Notes: a model not told the origin generated them from the letters alone. DNA of 64,000 nucleotides from Fictibacillus marinisediminis (GCF_023149135.1 NZ_JAIWJX010000002.1:4216001-4280000), one strand, 5' to 3'. Counted from the first letter of the stretch, positions 25,572-34,414 are shown. A program made the numbers and translations.

Positions 25572-26405
25572 ATGAACGCTTCATTGTTATTTCAGCCAAA
25601 ATGGCGCATCATTGACCAGTCAAGCCTCGGTCCGTCTTTTGATGCCCTGCAGTCTTTTGCAATGGATGATACGCTCTGTACATCGATTGGAGCGGGAGAG
25701 TCTTCTCCAACCGTCCGTACTTGGGTGCATCATGACACCATTGTCCTCGGCATCCAGGATACACGCCTACCGTATCTGAATGAAGGTATACAGTATTTAA
25801 AATCAAGGGGATACCGGGTGATCGTCCGCAATTCGGGCGGTCTTGCTGTGGTGCTTGATGAAGGCGTATTGAATATTTCCATCATCCTTCCCGAAAAGGA
25901 CAGCAGTATCGAGATCAACAAGGGATATGACACGATGGTCGAGCTCATCCAAAAAATGCTGAGCCCGTATGGTATTGATTTCGAAGCAAGAGAGATCATC
26001 GGCTCGTATTGTCCGGGAAGCTATGATTTAAGCGTGGATGGAAAGAAGTTTGCAGGCATCTCACAGCGGCGGATCCGCAATGGGGCGGCCGTGCAGATCT
26101 ACTTATGTGTCAACGGGAGCGGTTCCGGGAGAGCAGAAGCAATCCGGGAGTTTTACCGTCATGGTCTTCAGGGAGAACCCACGAAATTCAGCTATCCCGA
26201 AATACGGCCAGAAGTGATGGCCTCACTGTCCGAGTTGACCGGAACAGAGTTGTCTGTCAGCGACTTGATGACTAGACTCCTCTTTGTATTAAAAGAAGAA
26301 AGCAGCCACCTCGTTTCATCCCCTCTGTCCGTAAGTGAGATTCAATTACACGATTACAACTATCAGCGGGTATGGGAACGAAATGAAAAAGCACTGGAGA
26401 TTTAA
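25572..26405 (+). CDS. lipL: octanoyl-[GcvH]:protein N-octanoyltransferase
   Basis: 277 residues from the ATG at 25572; B. subtilis LipL (YwfL) has about 281 with a matching N-terminus ([20 protein letters not shown]). It belongs to the biotin/lipoate ligase fold. The catalytic Cys147 lies in [10 protein letters not shown], then the lysine motif [13 protein letters not shown]; the substrate loop is [16 protein letters not shown]. LipL moves octanoate from GcvH to the E2 subunits of 2-oxoacid dehydrogenases before LipA inserts sulfur. There is almost no space after the methyltransferase; the SD is weak (GAGAAG), so expression may depend on coupling. Confidence 0.93.
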   Translation: MNASLLFQPKWRIIDQSSLGPSFDALQSFAMDDTLCTSIGAGESSPTVRTWVHHDTIVLGIQDTRLPYLNEGIQYLKSRGYRVIVRNSGGLAVVLDEGVLNISIILPEKDSSIEINKGYDTMVELIQKMLSPYGIDFEAREIIGSYCPGSYDLSVDGKKFAGISQRRIRNGAAVQIYLCVNGSGSGRAEAIREFYRHGLQGEPTKFSYPEIRPEVMASLSELTGTELSVSDLMTRLLFVLKEESSHLVSSPLSVSEIQLHDYNYQRVWERNEKALEI

Positions 26406-26422
26406 TCTCTCAGTGCTTTTTT
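26386..26422 (+). terminator. intrinsic terminator of lipL
   Basis: Stem AAAAGCACTGGAGAT/ATCTCTCAGTGCTTTT with a T-run, overlapping the lipL stop codon. Confidence 0.88.
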
Positions 26423-26447
26423 GGTCTTATTATAAGGCTGTTTTCGC

Positions 26448-26577
26448 TACCTTTGTTGCTCTTGAAAGTGGTTGATTTCCGTTTCAGGAGGCTCGCACCT
26501 TACACTCCAATCAACTTGTCAATGAAGATTCTTTACAAAAATGTTCCCATAGCAACAATCTTTTAGAAGAGAGCCTA
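26448..26577. repeat. dispersed MITE-like intergenic repeat, internally deleted copy
   Basis: Same flanks as the element at 1446-1636 (CCTTTGTxGCxCTTGA, TTGATTTCCGTTTCAG, CTCGCACCTT, CACTCCAATCAACTTGTC). It lacks the GC-rich middle of about 80 bp. The break joins GTTTCAG to GGCTCGCACC, at short CTCGC sequences present on both sides in the long copy. It sits directly after the pta stop codon. Confidence 0.7.
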
Positions 26578-27549
26578 TTATAGCGCCTGCATGGCTGTAA
26601 TAAGGGCAAGCTTGTAAACATCTTCCTCGTTGCATCCGCGGGAAAGATCGTTCACCGGCATGTTAAGACCTTGCAGGATCGGTCCGATCGCTTCATAGCC
26701 CCCGAGGCGCTGAACCATCTTGTATCCGATATTTCCTGTTTCAAGGCCTGGGAAGATAAAGACGTTCGCTTCACCTTTCAAAGGAGAACTTGGTGCTTTT
26801 TTCTGTGCAACCGATGAAACAAACGCTGCATCGAACTGAAGTTCACCGTCAAAAGGGAAATCAGGGTTCATGCCGCTCAAAAGCTCAGTCGCCTCTACTA
26901 CTTTTTCAGTTTCAGCTGATTTAGCTGATCCTTTTGTTGAAAAGCTTAAAAGCGCCACTCTTGGGTCAATGCCGAAAACTCTTGCTGTATGTGCGCTTAC
27001 TAATGCAGACTCAGCAAGGTCAGCGCTAGATGGTGCGATATTGATGGCACAATCAGCAAAAACATATTTCTCTTCGTCTTTTACAATGATAAAAGCGCCG
27101 GATGTCTTTTTAATACCTTCTTTTGTTTTGATGATCTGCAGGGCAGGACGAACAGTATCAGCTGTAGAATGAACAGCTCCGCTCACAAGTCCATGGGCTT
27201 TTCCTGTATAGACCAGCATGGTCCCGAAGTAGTTTTCATCCAAAAGAATTTGGCGTGCCTGTTCTTCTGTAGCTTTGCCTTTGCGGCGTTCTACGAAAGA
27301 AGCAACAAGGCTGTCGAATTCAGGATAATGCTTAGGATCGATTAACTCGATGTCGCCAAGGCTGACTCCCATTTCCTTTGCTCTTGAAGTGATCTCTTCT
27401 TTATTTCCAACCAAAATCGGTTTAAGGACGTTTTCTTCAGCCAATCTGGCTGCTGCAGTAAGAATGCGTTCGTCGGTGCCTTCGGGGAACACAATCTTCG
27501 GGTTCTGCTGTTGCACTTTTTCTTTTAAATCTTTAAATAAATCGCTCAT
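26578..27549 (-). CDS. pta: phosphate acetyltransferase
   Basis: 323 residues from the ATG at 27549, identical in length to B. subtilis Pta; SD AGGAGG is 7 nt upstream, and the ten extra open codons lack an SD. Signatures: KIVFPEGTDERIL, LDENYFGTMLVYTGKAHGLVSGAVHSTADTVRPALQ segments, and a C-terminal FPGLETGNIGYKMVQRL. It interconverts acetyl-CoA and acetyl phosphate in overflow metabolism. A cre-like CcpA site lies about 77 bp upstream. Confidence 0.97.
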   Translation of the reverse strand: MSDLFKDLKEKVQQQNPKIVFPEGTDERILTAAARLAEENVLKPILVGNKEEITSRAKEMGVSLGDIELIDPKHYPEFDSLVASFVERRKGKATEEQARQILLDENYFGTMLVYTGKAHGLVSGAVHSTADTVRPALQIIKTKEGIKKTSGAFIIVKDEEKYVFADCAINIAPSSADLAESALVSAHTARVFGIDPRVALLSFSTKGSAKSAETEKVVEATELLSGMNPDFPFDGELQFDAAFVSSVAQKKAPSSPLKGEANVFIFPGLETGNIGYKMVQRLGGYEAIGPILQGLNMPVNDLSRGCNEEDVYKLALITAMQAL

Positions 27550-27625
27550 GCGAGGTCCTCCTATTCGGGTACATTCCATACTAGGGTACTCCTTTTTGCG
27601 CCTGTTTTAAACCTATACCCTGAAT

Positions 27626-27639
27626 TGAAAGCGCTTGTG
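27626..27639. promoter_or_regulatory. cre-like CcpA site upstream of pta
   Basis: TGAAAGCGCTTGTG shares TGAAAGCGCT with the known B. subtilis pta cre (recalled as TGAAAGCGCTATAA) and contains the palindromic AAGCGCTT core. CcpA activates pta in B. subtilis from a similar upstream distance. The 3' half matches poorly. Confidence 0.55.
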
Positions 27640-27677
27640 CTAAGAAGTTGTTATTTTTAGAAAAATGGAAAATATAA

Positions 27678-27707
27678 AAAGGATAATTATGTAATCTGTT
27701 TGAATCT
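27678..27707 (+). promoter_or_regulatory. sigma-H-like promoter of spo0M
   Basis: AAAGGATAA (-35, consensus RNAGGAWWW) and TTTGAATCT (-10, consensus RNNGAATWW) are separated by 12 nt, 53 bp upstream of the spo0M ATG. Sigma-H control of spo0M is known in B. subtilis. Confidence 0.62.
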
Positions 27708-27760
27708 TTTTAAAAGACAATACGTATATCTTATTATCAATTTCAAGGAGGATTTCCAAT

Positions 27761-28534
27761 ATGTCTTTTATGAACAAAATGCTGGCCAGTGTTGGAATAG
27801 GGGCAGCGACCATTGATACGATCCTAACCAAGACCAGGTTCATTCCCGGAGAGGAAGTAAGCGGCACCGTGCAGATTACTGGCGGAAAAGCAGCACAGCC
27901 GATCGACTCGATTTCGATTTTCCTGATGACCGAATACATAAGAGAATCGGATGATAAGAAATACAGGGAACAATCTGCTGTAGCCCGCCACCGAGTAGCT
28001 GATTCCATAACCATACAGCCTGGGGAAATGAAAAAGATTCCTTTCTCGTTCCGTATTCCCTTTGATGTTCCGCTGAGCATCGGACATACCCCGGTGTGGC
28101 TGAAAACCGGGGCAGATATTAAAAATGCAGTTGACCCGTCAGACAAAGATTACATTACCGTGAATCCAGGGCCTCTTGTCAGAAGAGCGATGGAAGCAAT
28201 TGAAGGACTGGACTTTGTGCTGCGTCAAACGACTTGTGAAGCTTCTTCACGCTATAGAAGCGGCCGACTGCCGTTTATTCAGGAATTTGAATATGTGCCA
28301 ACCGGCATGTTCAGGGGTAAACTGGATGAACTTGAAGCGGTATTCCTGAGTGACGGCAGTTCCTTGGAGATCATTTTGGAAATAGATAAAAAAGCAAGAG
28401 GGCTGTTCGGCATGCTTGAGGAAGCGATGGATATGGATGAAAAGCATGTCCGGCTGGCATTTACAGAAAGAGAGCTTCAGGACACTTCTATTCTTAGCAG
28501 TAAAATCACCGCTGCCATTCAGCGTTTTGCGTGA
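27761..28534 (+). CDS. spo0M: sporulation control protein Spo0M
   Basis: 257 residues; B. subtilis Spo0M has 258. Arrestin-like double beta-sandwich protein with conserved MNKMLASVGIGAATIDTIL, PGEEVSGTVQITGG and IGHTPVWLKTGADIKNAVDP. Loss of Spo0M affects early sporulation in B. subtilis; its mechanism is unclear. SD AAGGAGG is about 9 nt from the ATG. A sigma-H-like promoter stands upstream and a terminator follows, so it is monocistronic. Confidence 0.94.
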   Translation: MSFMNKMLASVGIGAATIDTILTKTRFIPGEEVSGTVQITGGKAAQPIDSISIFLMTEYIRESDDKKYREQSAVARHRVADSITIQPGEMKKIPFSFRIPFDVPLSIGHTPVWLKTGADIKNAVDPSDKDYITVNPGPLVRRAMEAIEGLDFVLRQTTCEASSRYRSGRLPFIQEFEYVPTGMFRGKLDELEAVFLSDGSSLEIILEIDKKARGLFGMLEEAMDMDEKHVRLAFTERELQDTSILSSKITAAIQRFA

Positions 28535-28550
28535 TCTCTACTTAAAGCTC

Positions 28551-28587
28551 TCCCTGTCTGTCCCGAACAGACGGGGATTTTTTTTTA
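28551..28587 (+). terminator. intrinsic terminator of spo0M
   Basis: Stem TCCCTGTCTGT/ACAGACGGGGA followed by nine T residues. Confidence 0.9.
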
Positions 28588-28651
28588 TTCAAGCGGATGT
28601 GGTATATTGGATAGGAGTGAAATTATCATTATGTCCAAGGAGTGACAATAC

Positions 28652-29398
28652 ATGAGTGAAGCTGCACAAACCCTTGAAGGCTGGTACTGTCTCCATGATT
28701 TCCGAAAGATGGACTGGGTATCCTGGAAAGCGATTTCAAGTGATGAACGCGAAGCTGCCATCAAAGAATTTATGACGTTTTTGGAAAAGTGGGAAGGGGT
28801 CGAGGCCCGCAAAGAAGGAAGCCATGCCCTTTATTCGATCGTCGGCCAAAAAGCAGATTTCATGCTGATGCTGCTGCGTCCAACGATGGAAGATCTTAAT
28901 GAAATCGAGAACGCATTCAACAAAACAACATTTGCTCAATACACGATTCCTGCCTATTCCTATGTATCTGTCGTTGAATTAAGCAACTATAATCCATCCA
29001 ATGATGTAGATCCCGAAACAGATCCCATGATTCAGGGCCGCCTAAAACCGGAACTTCCGAAATGGAAATATGTTTGTTTCTATCCGATGGACAAGCGCCG
29101 AGAAGGAAACGATAACTGGTACATGGTGCCGATGGAAGAACGCAAGAAAATGATGTACAGCCACGGCATGATCGGCCGCAGCTATGCAGGCAAGGTCAAA
29201 CAAATCATTACCGGTTCTGTCGGATTCGATGACTGGGAGTGGGGAGTTACACTCTTTGCCAATGACGTTCTTCAATTCAAAAAACTCGTCTATGAAATGA
29301 GATTCGATGAAGTAAGTGCACGCTATGGTGAATTCGGTTCTTTCTATGTCGGTAACCAACTGACAAAAGAAGCCGTACCTGGATATCTGCACGTATAA
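28652..29398 (+). CDS. hemQ: coproheme decarboxylase HemQ
   Basis: 248 residues of the chlorite dismutase-like family. The heme-binding His171 is in [13 protein letters not shown] and the radical-forming Tyr144 in FYPMDKRR, as in Firmicute HemQ. It performs the last step of the coproporphyrin-dependent heme route, decarboxylating coproheme to heme b with peroxide. B. subtilis YwfI/HemQ is about 254 residues and sits next to pta and ywdL in the same order. SD AAGGAG is 9 nt upstream. Two hairpins follow the stop. Confidence 0.95.
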   Translation: MSEAAQTLEGWYCLHDFRKMDWVSWKAISSDEREAAIKEFMTFLEKWEGVEARKEGSHALYSIVGQKADFMLMLLRPTMEDLNEIENAFNKTTFAQYTIPAYSYVSVVELSNYNPSNDVDPETDPMIQGRLKPELPKWKYVCFYPMDKRREGNDNWYMVPMEERKKMMYSHGMIGRSYAGKVKQIITGSVGFDDWEWGVTLFANDVLQFKKLVYEMRFDEVSARYGEFGSFYVGNQLTKEAVPGYLHV

Positions 29399-29402
29399 AG
29401 AA

Positions 29403-29446
29403 AAGCTTCAGCGCCCTGCTAAGGTCCTCGAGGTCGCTGAAGCTGG
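29403..29446. repeat. hairpin with the CTCGAGGTCG core after hemQ
   Basis: AGCTTCAGCG and CGCTGAAGCT form a stem around CTCGAGGTCG. The same core and CTTCAGC/GCTGAAG wording occur in the repeats at 59217-59331 and 62741-62852, so this may be a short relative of that element. Confidence 0.5.
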
Positions 29447-29460
29447 ACATCCCATTCCAG

Positions 29461-29510
29461 AAAGCTGGTTCTCATGCCGCGCACACGCGTGACATGAGAA
29501 CCAGCTTTTT
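29461..29510 (+). terminator. strong intrinsic terminator after hemQ
   Basis: 16-bp perfect stem AAAGCTGGTTCTCATG/CATGAGAACCAGCTTT followed by a T-run. Confidence 0.92.
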
Positions 29511-29641
29511 TTGGTCTAACAGGCGGCATGTTTACATATGATGAAATGTAGTTTTCCGGGCTTCTTCAGCATTCTATTAAACGTTATAGAACTTATACCG
29601 GTCCGCGTGTTTAAAAACCTTTTTACAAGGGGGATGCAAGT

Positions 29642-30235
29642 ATGACAAATTACAGGCAAACACAAGGCCAGCAAACAGGTGGAGGCATGCCGCCCTACTA
29701 TGGCAGTATGCCTCAATCAGGCCAGATGGGAATGGGCCAAATGGGCCAGATGCCGCAGGGACAGCAAGGACAGGGAGGTTATACAGGACCTGGGATGATG
29801 CCAGAGATGGGGATGCCGCCTCAAGGGCTCGGTGCAGCCTACGGACAGCACCCTACTGATATTGCCGCACCCGGTCAGCTGCCGCTTGAGCAATCTTATA
29901 TTGAAAATATCCTGCGGTTAAACAAAGGAAAAGTAGCGACAGTTTATCAAACATTTGAAGGCAGTGATAAGTGGAATTCAAAAGTATTCAGGGGAGTTAT
30001 CGAAGCTGCAGGTCGTGACCATATTATCCTGAGTGACCCCCAAACTGGAAAACGCTTTCTCCTTCTGATGGTCTTCGTCAATTACATTACCTTTGATGAA
30101 GAAATCGAATACACCTATCCTTTTGGCGGCTCCCAGGGAAGCCAGCAGCAACAGCAGGGCCAGGCCCAGGGACAGAGCCAAGGACAGCAATCGCAGTCCC
30201 AAGGGCAGCCGATGTCAACCTACAGCCCGAGGTAA
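29642..30235 (+). CDS. gerQ: spore coat protein GerQ
   Basis: 197 residues. The Gln/Gly/Met-rich N-terminal 80 residues are low complexity. The conserved core is LPLEQSYIENILRLNKGKVATVYQTFEG through LLMVFVNYITFDEEIEYTYPF, and the tail is Gln-rich. GerQ (YwdL) is needed for localisation of the cortex hydrolase CwlJ and is cross-linked by transglutaminase in the coat. Unlike B. subtilis GerQ, whose first residues carry the cross-linked lysines, the N-terminus here has no lysine before the core. SD ACAAGGGGG lies 8 nt before the ATG. Followed by ywdK as in B. subtilis. Confidence 0.94.
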   Translation: MTNYRQTQGQQTGGGMPPYYGSMPQSGQMGMGQMGQMPQGQQGQGGYTGPGMMPEMGMPPQGLGAAYGQHPTDIAAPGQLPLEQSYIENILRLNKGKVATVYQTFEGSDKWNSKVFRGVIEAAGRDHIILSDPQTGKRFLLLMVFVNYITFDEEIEYTYPFGGSQGSQQQQQGQAQGQSQGQQSQSQGQPMSTYSPR

Positions 30236-30243
30236 ACCAATAC

Positions 30244-30277
30244 AAAAAGAGCTTTGTCTAAGCAAAGCTCTTTTTTC
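30244..30277. terminator. bidirectional terminator between gerQ and ywdK
   Basis: Stem AAAAAGAGCTTTG/CAAAGCTCTTTTT with U-runs on both strands, shared by the converging genes. Confidence 0.9.
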
Positions 30278-30281
30278 CTTT

Positions 30282-30653
30282 TTACAGCCCTTTTACAGCT
30301 GCGATAATGAATAGCACCCAGCCTGCAATAAATGCCACTCCGCCAAACGGGGTGATGATGCCGAGCTTAGAAATACCGGTTGTGCTTAATGCGTACAAGC
30401 TGCCGGAGAACAGGATAATTCCAATGAACATAAGCCAGCCTGACCAATGCAGCGCTCCTGAGTTTGTCAGTTTTCCCGCGAGAAGCCCGACGATCAAGAG
30501 TCCGATGGCGTGATACATATGATACTGTACACCCGTTTTATAGACTTCAATCATACGCTCTGATAGTTTTCCTTCCAGACCATGTGCACCGAAAGCTCCC
30601 AGAATAACCGCCAGTGCAGCATTCACGGCACCCAAGATTAAAAACAGCTTCAT
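30282..30653 (-). CDS. ywdK: DUF423 family membrane protein YwdK
   Basis: 123 residues from the ATG at 30653 (SD GAGGAG, 10 nt); a TTG two codons earlier is less well spaced. Four membrane segments with the family block LGAFGAHGLEGKLSERMIEVYKTGVQYHMYHA, here split across helix 1-2, and a late ITPFGGVAFIAGW. DUF423 proteins are small inner-membrane proteins without a defined role. Convergent with gerQ, as in B. subtilis. Confidence 0.9.
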   Translation of the reverse strand: MKLFLILGAVNAALAVILGAFGAHGLEGKLSERMIEVYKTGVQYHMYHAIGLLIVGLLAGKLTNSGALHWSGWLMFIGIILFSGSLYALSTTGISKLGIITPFGGVAFIAGWVLFIIAAVKGL

Positions 30654-30704
30654 TTCCAATCCACTCCTCTAGTTTTCTTTTATCATACCAGAAAGTAAAT
30701 GAGG

Positions 30705-30941
30705 TTATGAAACATCCGATTTTTTCAGTTCCTCTTTTTCTTTTAGCCTTTGACCGTATTGCTCCATCTTTTTTTCAAGCTCCTCTTTATCAACCAGCTC
30801 ATCCCGCAGATCTTTTATTACAGATTCCAAGCTTTGAATCCTTTTTTCAAACTGCAGCATCAAATATCCAGCCAGTAAAACCGGAAAGCCCACATTCCCA
30901 AGGAGATTTACTAGCCCTAGCCAATCATTAGCTGTATTCAT
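30705..30941 (-). CDS. YvrJ-like small membrane protein with coiled-coil tail
   Basis: 78 residues: one N-terminal membrane segment (LVNLLGNVGFPVLLAGYLML) followed by a charged coiled coil (about 30-75). The NxGFPVxxxxYLxxxxEK pattern is that of the YvrJ family; short holin-like BhlA proteins look similar. SD GAGGGAG precedes the ATG. Its promoter region holds a perfect 26-bp palindrome with a LexA-type CGAAC-N4-GTTCG core, so it may be induced by DNA damage. Function unknown. Confidence 0.75.
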   Translation of the reverse strand: MNTANDWLGLVNLLGNVGFPVLLAGYLMLQFEKRIQSLESVIKDLRDELVDKEELEKKMEQYGQRLKEKEELKKSDVS

Positions 30942-30969
30942 TCAAGATCTCCCTCACTTTTACTGTATA

Positions 30970-30995
30970 TTTTTACGAACATTTGTTCGTAAAAA
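30970..30995. promoter_or_regulatory. LexA (SOS) box in a perfect 26-bp palindrome
   Basis: Central CGAACATTTGTTCG (30976-30989) fits the Bacillus LexA box CGAACRNRYGTTYC except at one inner and the last position; the symmetry extends through TTTTTACGAACA on each side. It lies 29 bp upstream of the YvrJ-like gene, the only gene reading away from it. Confidence 0.72.
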
Positions 30996-31072
30996 TAGTA
31001 TAAACCCGAACAGTAAAATTTACCATCATACATTCTACCGTTTTTAAAAACATGCCATAAGACCTAGTAAAC

Positions 31073-31113
31073 AAAAAAAGGCTTCTGGGAAGTTTCTGCT
31101 TCCCAAAAGCCTT
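31073..31113 (-). terminator. intrinsic terminator of the MFS transporter gene
   Basis: Stem AAGGCTTCTGGGAAG/CTTCCCAAAAGCCTT with a minus-strand U-run, 12 bp after the stop. Confidence 0.88.
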
Positions 31114-31124
31114 AAGCTTGTTTA

Positions 31125-32318
31125 TTATGCATTTGTTGTCTTTGCCTGATCGTCAGGCACGTCTTTTACAAAAAAGGAGAAGACGAGGAGAATGCTTAAG
31201 AATAGGATGGGAAGATTGAACCCTGCTGCAGAACCAAACTTCTCGGATACTGCCCCGACCAGCCAACCTGCAAAAGCCCCTCCTATTCCCGAAGCGACAT
31301 AGACAAGTCCCAGCGCCGATCCTCCAGTTTCTGAAAGTTTTGTGCCGATGGCTGTCGCTGTCGGAAACAGTACTGAGAAGAAGAGCCCAGACGCCGCAAA
31401 CAGATACACCCACTGATCCGCGTAAAACTTACTGATCAGTACGGTGATGACCGCAAGAAACGCGAAGATCAGGATGGTCTTTTTCTCACCCAGTTTCTCT
31501 GCGATCCAGCCGCCTCCCAGCCGTCCCACGGTAAAGAGAAGAGAAAATACGGAAAGTATAGTGGTTACTAGTTTTCCTTTCTCCACATTGGCTGCTCCGT
31601 TAAGATCCAATGATTTTAGATAGCTCGGAAAGAAGTTCAAGAAAGAAACCTCAGCTGAAACATAAAAGATCAGGATAAACATAATAAAGACGAACTGTGC
31701 ATTCTTAAGCATTTCCTTGAAAGCAGAAAGACTCGCACGGTCTGCCTTTCCATCTGGCAGTTTTACCGAAAGAACAAATACGATGAATGCCACTAATAAG
31801 ACAGCGATGCCAATATAAAATACCCGCCACGATATAGCAGAAGAAAACATCCAACGAAGAATCAAAGGAGTGGCGAACATCCCAAGCCCATAAACCCCCA
31901 TCGTTATATTGAACATCAAACCTTGTTTATCTGGGTAAACCGCCGGAACAATCGCATTCGATGCCACTGTCATGGCACCCAGGCCAAAGCCGACAATCAT
32001 ATAAAACCCGAGGAAAAACATGATTGTCTGGGCTGAACCTGTTCCAAACAGCCCCGCTCCCATTATGACTGCTCCTATGATGGTCATCAGCTTGAGGCCT
32101 TTCTTGTCCACGAGGTAGCCGATGATGACACTGGCGATCGTAAATCCCCATTGAAAAATAAAAACGACAAGGCCGAACTGATTCAGGTCGAGTCCTATGT
32201 CTTTTTTTACTTCATCCAATACGATGCCCTTCGTACTTGAAAGCCCTCCCAATAAAAACATCGTAAAACCCATAATGATCAGTGCCGTCATATTTCTGCT
32301 TTTTTTCAACTTTTTCAC
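31125..32318 (-). CDS. major facilitator superfamily transporter
   Basis: 397 residues with about 12 membrane helices and the MFS loop motif GYLVDKKGLKLM between helices 2 and 3, repeated in weaker form as GGWIAEKLGEKK. Start is a GTG close to the SD AGGGG; a TTG three codons later is an alternative. It is divergent from the oligo-1,6-glucosidase gene, so uptake of a sugar or sugar oligomer is an attractive but unproven role. Confidence 0.85.
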   Translation of the reverse strand: MKKLKKSRNMTALIIMGFTMFLLGGLSSTKGIVLDEVKKDIGLDLNQFGLVVFIFQWGFTIASVIIGYLVDKKGLKLMTIIGAVIMGAGLFGTGSAQTIMFFLGFYMIVGFGLGAMTVASNAIVPAVYPDKQGLMFNITMGVYGLGMFATPLILRWMFSSAISWRVFYIGIAVLLVAFIVFVLSVKLPDGKADRASLSAFKEMLKNAQFVFIMFILIFYVSAEVSFLNFFPSYLKSLDLNGAANVEKGKLVTTILSVFSLLFTVGRLGGGWIAEKLGEKKTILIFAFLAVITVLISKFYADQWVYLFAASGLFFSVLFPTATAIGTKLSETGGSALGLVYVASGIGGAFAGWLVGAVSEKFGSAAGFNLPILFLSILLVFSFFVKDVPDDQAKTTNA

Positions 32319-32461
32319 TTCCCCTGTTACGGATAAGAATCATGTCTTAAGCACCACTTCCCGAAAATGGAGAAAATAAATCCAGAAGTCCTCCGCTGTT
32401 CTCCAAATGGCTTTCCAGGCGGCGAAACTTCCTTCATAATGAAGAAAAAGGAGAGGAAAGG

Positions 32462-34090
32462 GTGAGCGTTTTGAAGAGAACATGGTGGAAAGAAGCTGTC
32501 GTCTATCAGGTCTACTGGCGCAGTTTTTTCGATACAGACGGAGATGGCTACGGCGATCTGGAAGGCGTCATTCAAAAAATGGACTATATTAAAAAACTTG
32601 GGGCAGATGTAATCTGGCTTAATCCAATCTATGAATCTCCTGATTTGGACAACGGCTATGACATCTCAGACTACCGATCGGTCATGAAGAAAGCAGGAAC
32701 GATGGAGACATGGGAGAGATTGCTTAACGCAGCACACAGCAAAGGATTGAAACTCATCATGGACCTTGTTGTGAACCATACCTCCGATCAGCATCCATGG
32801 TTCATCGAGTCACGTTCATCAAAGGATAACCCGAAGAGAGACTGGTACATCTGGAAGGATGCGGTAAACGGCCGGGAACCGAATAATTGGCGTTCTTATT
32901 TTTCTCCTTCTGTATGGGAATTTGATGAAAAAACAGATCAATATTATATGCACTCTTTTGCCGTTCAGCAGCCGGATTTGAATTGGGAAAACCCTGAAGT
33001 AAGAGAAGAGATCTACAGCATGATGAAATTTTGGCTTGATAAAGGAATAGATGGATTCCGTATGGATGTAATCAACCTTCTGGCAAAGCAAAAAGGTTTT
33101 CCGGATTCTGATTATCCTGAGAACATTGATTACCTCGGAAATAACCCTGGCATTCATGACTATCTGCAAGAAATGAATGAAAAAGTGCTGCGCCACTATG
33201 ATGCAATGACAGTCGGAGAGATTCCGTTCGTTGCACCTGAAGATGGCTTAAAGTATGTCGGCGAAGACCGGCATGAGCTGAACACATTGTTTCACTTTCA
33301 AGTAGCTGACGACATGCCTTCCTGGGAAATGCTCCGCTACAAGGAAATTCAGCAAACATGGTACGATGGCCTGCATGGGAAAGGGTGGAACTCTCAATTC
33401 CTGAACAATCATGATCATACCCGGCAAGTGACACGCTACGGAAACGACAAAAAATACCGCATCGAATCAGCTAAATTACTTGCCGCCATGGTTCATACAC
33501 TGCCGGGAATGCCTTATATTTTTCAAGGTGAAGAAATCGGTATGACCGGTGTAAGGTTTGATACGATCGGTGAATATCATGATATCGCGATGAAAAATAA
33601 ATATGAGGAAGAAACGAGCAAAGGCAGGGATCCTCAGGAAGTTCTGCATGAGCTCCAGCCGTTAAGCCGCGATAATTCCAGGACTCCGATGCAATGGAAC
33701 TCATCAGAGAATGCCGGCTTTAGTGAAGGAAAACCCTGGCTTAACATGAACCCTAATTATAAAGAGATCAATGTTGAAAACGCTCTGAATGATTCCAATT
33801 CCGTGTTTTACTTCTATCAGAAGCTGATTTCTTTGCGAAAAGAACACGATGTGATGGTTTATGGCGACTATAAGGATTTGTCAGAGGGTGACGCAAAACT
33901 GTACATCTACAGCAGAAGCCTTAACGGTGTGACATGGCTGATCATGCTGAATCACAGCGATGAGCCCAGCTCATTCTCTCTTCCAGCATTCCTAACGGTT
34001 AATGAAGATAATCTGATTCTCGGAAACTATCCGGCGATCAGCGGCCAAAACGTTTTGCAGCCTCATGAAGCAAGAATATATCAACTATAA
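32462..34090 (+). CDS. malL: oligo-1,6-glucosidase (GH13 alpha-glucosidase)
   Basis: 542 residues. The GH13 barrel has the four usual regions: DLVVNHTS, GFRMDVINL (nucleophile Asp202), EIPF (acid/base Glu near 254) and NNHDHTR (near 317). Valine directly after the nucleophile is the residue associated with alpha-1,6 cleavage in Bacillus oligo-1,6-glucosidases, so isomaltose-type substrates are likely. Cytoplasmic; no signal peptide. Start could be the GTG given (AGGAG 8 nt upstream) or the TTG three codons later, read as MKRTWWKEAVVYQ. Confidence 0.92.
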   Translation: MSVLKRTWWKEAVVYQVYWRSFFDTDGDGYGDLEGVIQKMDYIKKLGADVIWLNPIYESPDLDNGYDISDYRSVMKKAGTMETWERLLNAAHSKGLKLIMDLVVNHTSDQHPWFIESRSSKDNPKRDWYIWKDAVNGREPNNWRSYFSPSVWEFDEKTDQYYMHSFAVQQPDLNWENPEVREEIYSMMKFWLDKGIDGFRMDVINLLAKQKGFPDSDYPENIDYLGNNPGIHDYLQEMNEKVLRHYDAMTVGEIPFVAPEDGLKYVGEDRHELNTLFHFQVADDMPSWEMLRYKEIQQTWYDGLHGKGWNSQFLNNHDHTRQVTRYGNDKKYRIESAKLLAAMVHTLPGMPYIFQGEEIGMTGVRFDTIGEYHDIAMKNKYEEETSKGRDPQEVLHELQPLSRDNSRTPMQWNSSENAGFSEGKPWLNMNPNYKEINVENALNDSNSVFYFYQKLISLRKEHDVMVYGDYKDLSEGDAKLYIYSRSLNGVTWLIMLNHSDEPSSFSLPAFLTVNEDNLILGNYPAISGQNVLQPHEARIYQL

Positions 34091-34128
34091 AAAAACAGGC
34101 TTCATCCGTTAAGGATGAGCCTGTTTTT
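34090..34128 (+). terminator. intrinsic terminator of malL
   Basis: Stem ACAGGCTTCATCC/GGATGAGCCTGT with a T-run, adjacent to the stop codon. Confidence 0.88.
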
Positions 34129-34135
34129 CTGCTGT

Positions 34136-34414
34136 CTAGAAATCAAAAATGGAATCGCCGTTGCCCTCTTCTTCATCGTCCATCTTCTTATTCTGTTTAG
34201 GCAGTATGCCTGTAAATCCAGGTGGAGCAGAAATAGGGGAGGGCGGCACCCACTGGCTGTCTTCTCTGGTGCTGTCAGAATCCAGCATGAGATCGCAGAG
34301 TGTCTTAATGGCGGCCGCGTTCTCCTTTATTTTTGGCGAACTCTCCGGGAGCTGCTTTAGTTCTGTCACATGCTTTTCCATCAACGTAATGATATGGCGA
34401 ACGGAAATACTCAT
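34136..34414 (-). CDS. ywdI: YwdI family protein
   Basis: 92 residues from the ATG at 34414 (SD AAGGAG, 8 nt); 17 earlier codons are open but unsupported. It has a helical N-terminus (MSISVRHIITLMEKHVTELK), a Pro-rich middle (WVPPSPISAPPGF) and an acidic end (DDEEEGNGDSIFDF). Matches the YwdI (DUF5327) pattern, for which no function is known. Location near gerQ and ywdK agrees with the B. subtilis ywd cluster. Confidence 0.82.
   Translation of the reverse strand: MSISVRHIITLMEKHVTELKQLPESSPKIKENAAAIKTLCDLMLDSDSTREDSQWVPPSPISAPPGFTGILPKQNKKMDDEEEGNGDSIFDF

Noticed and set aside
29521..29641. Sigma-E promoter for gerQ
   Set aside because: CATATGAT is present, but no acceptable -35 at the right spacing, so I do not call it.
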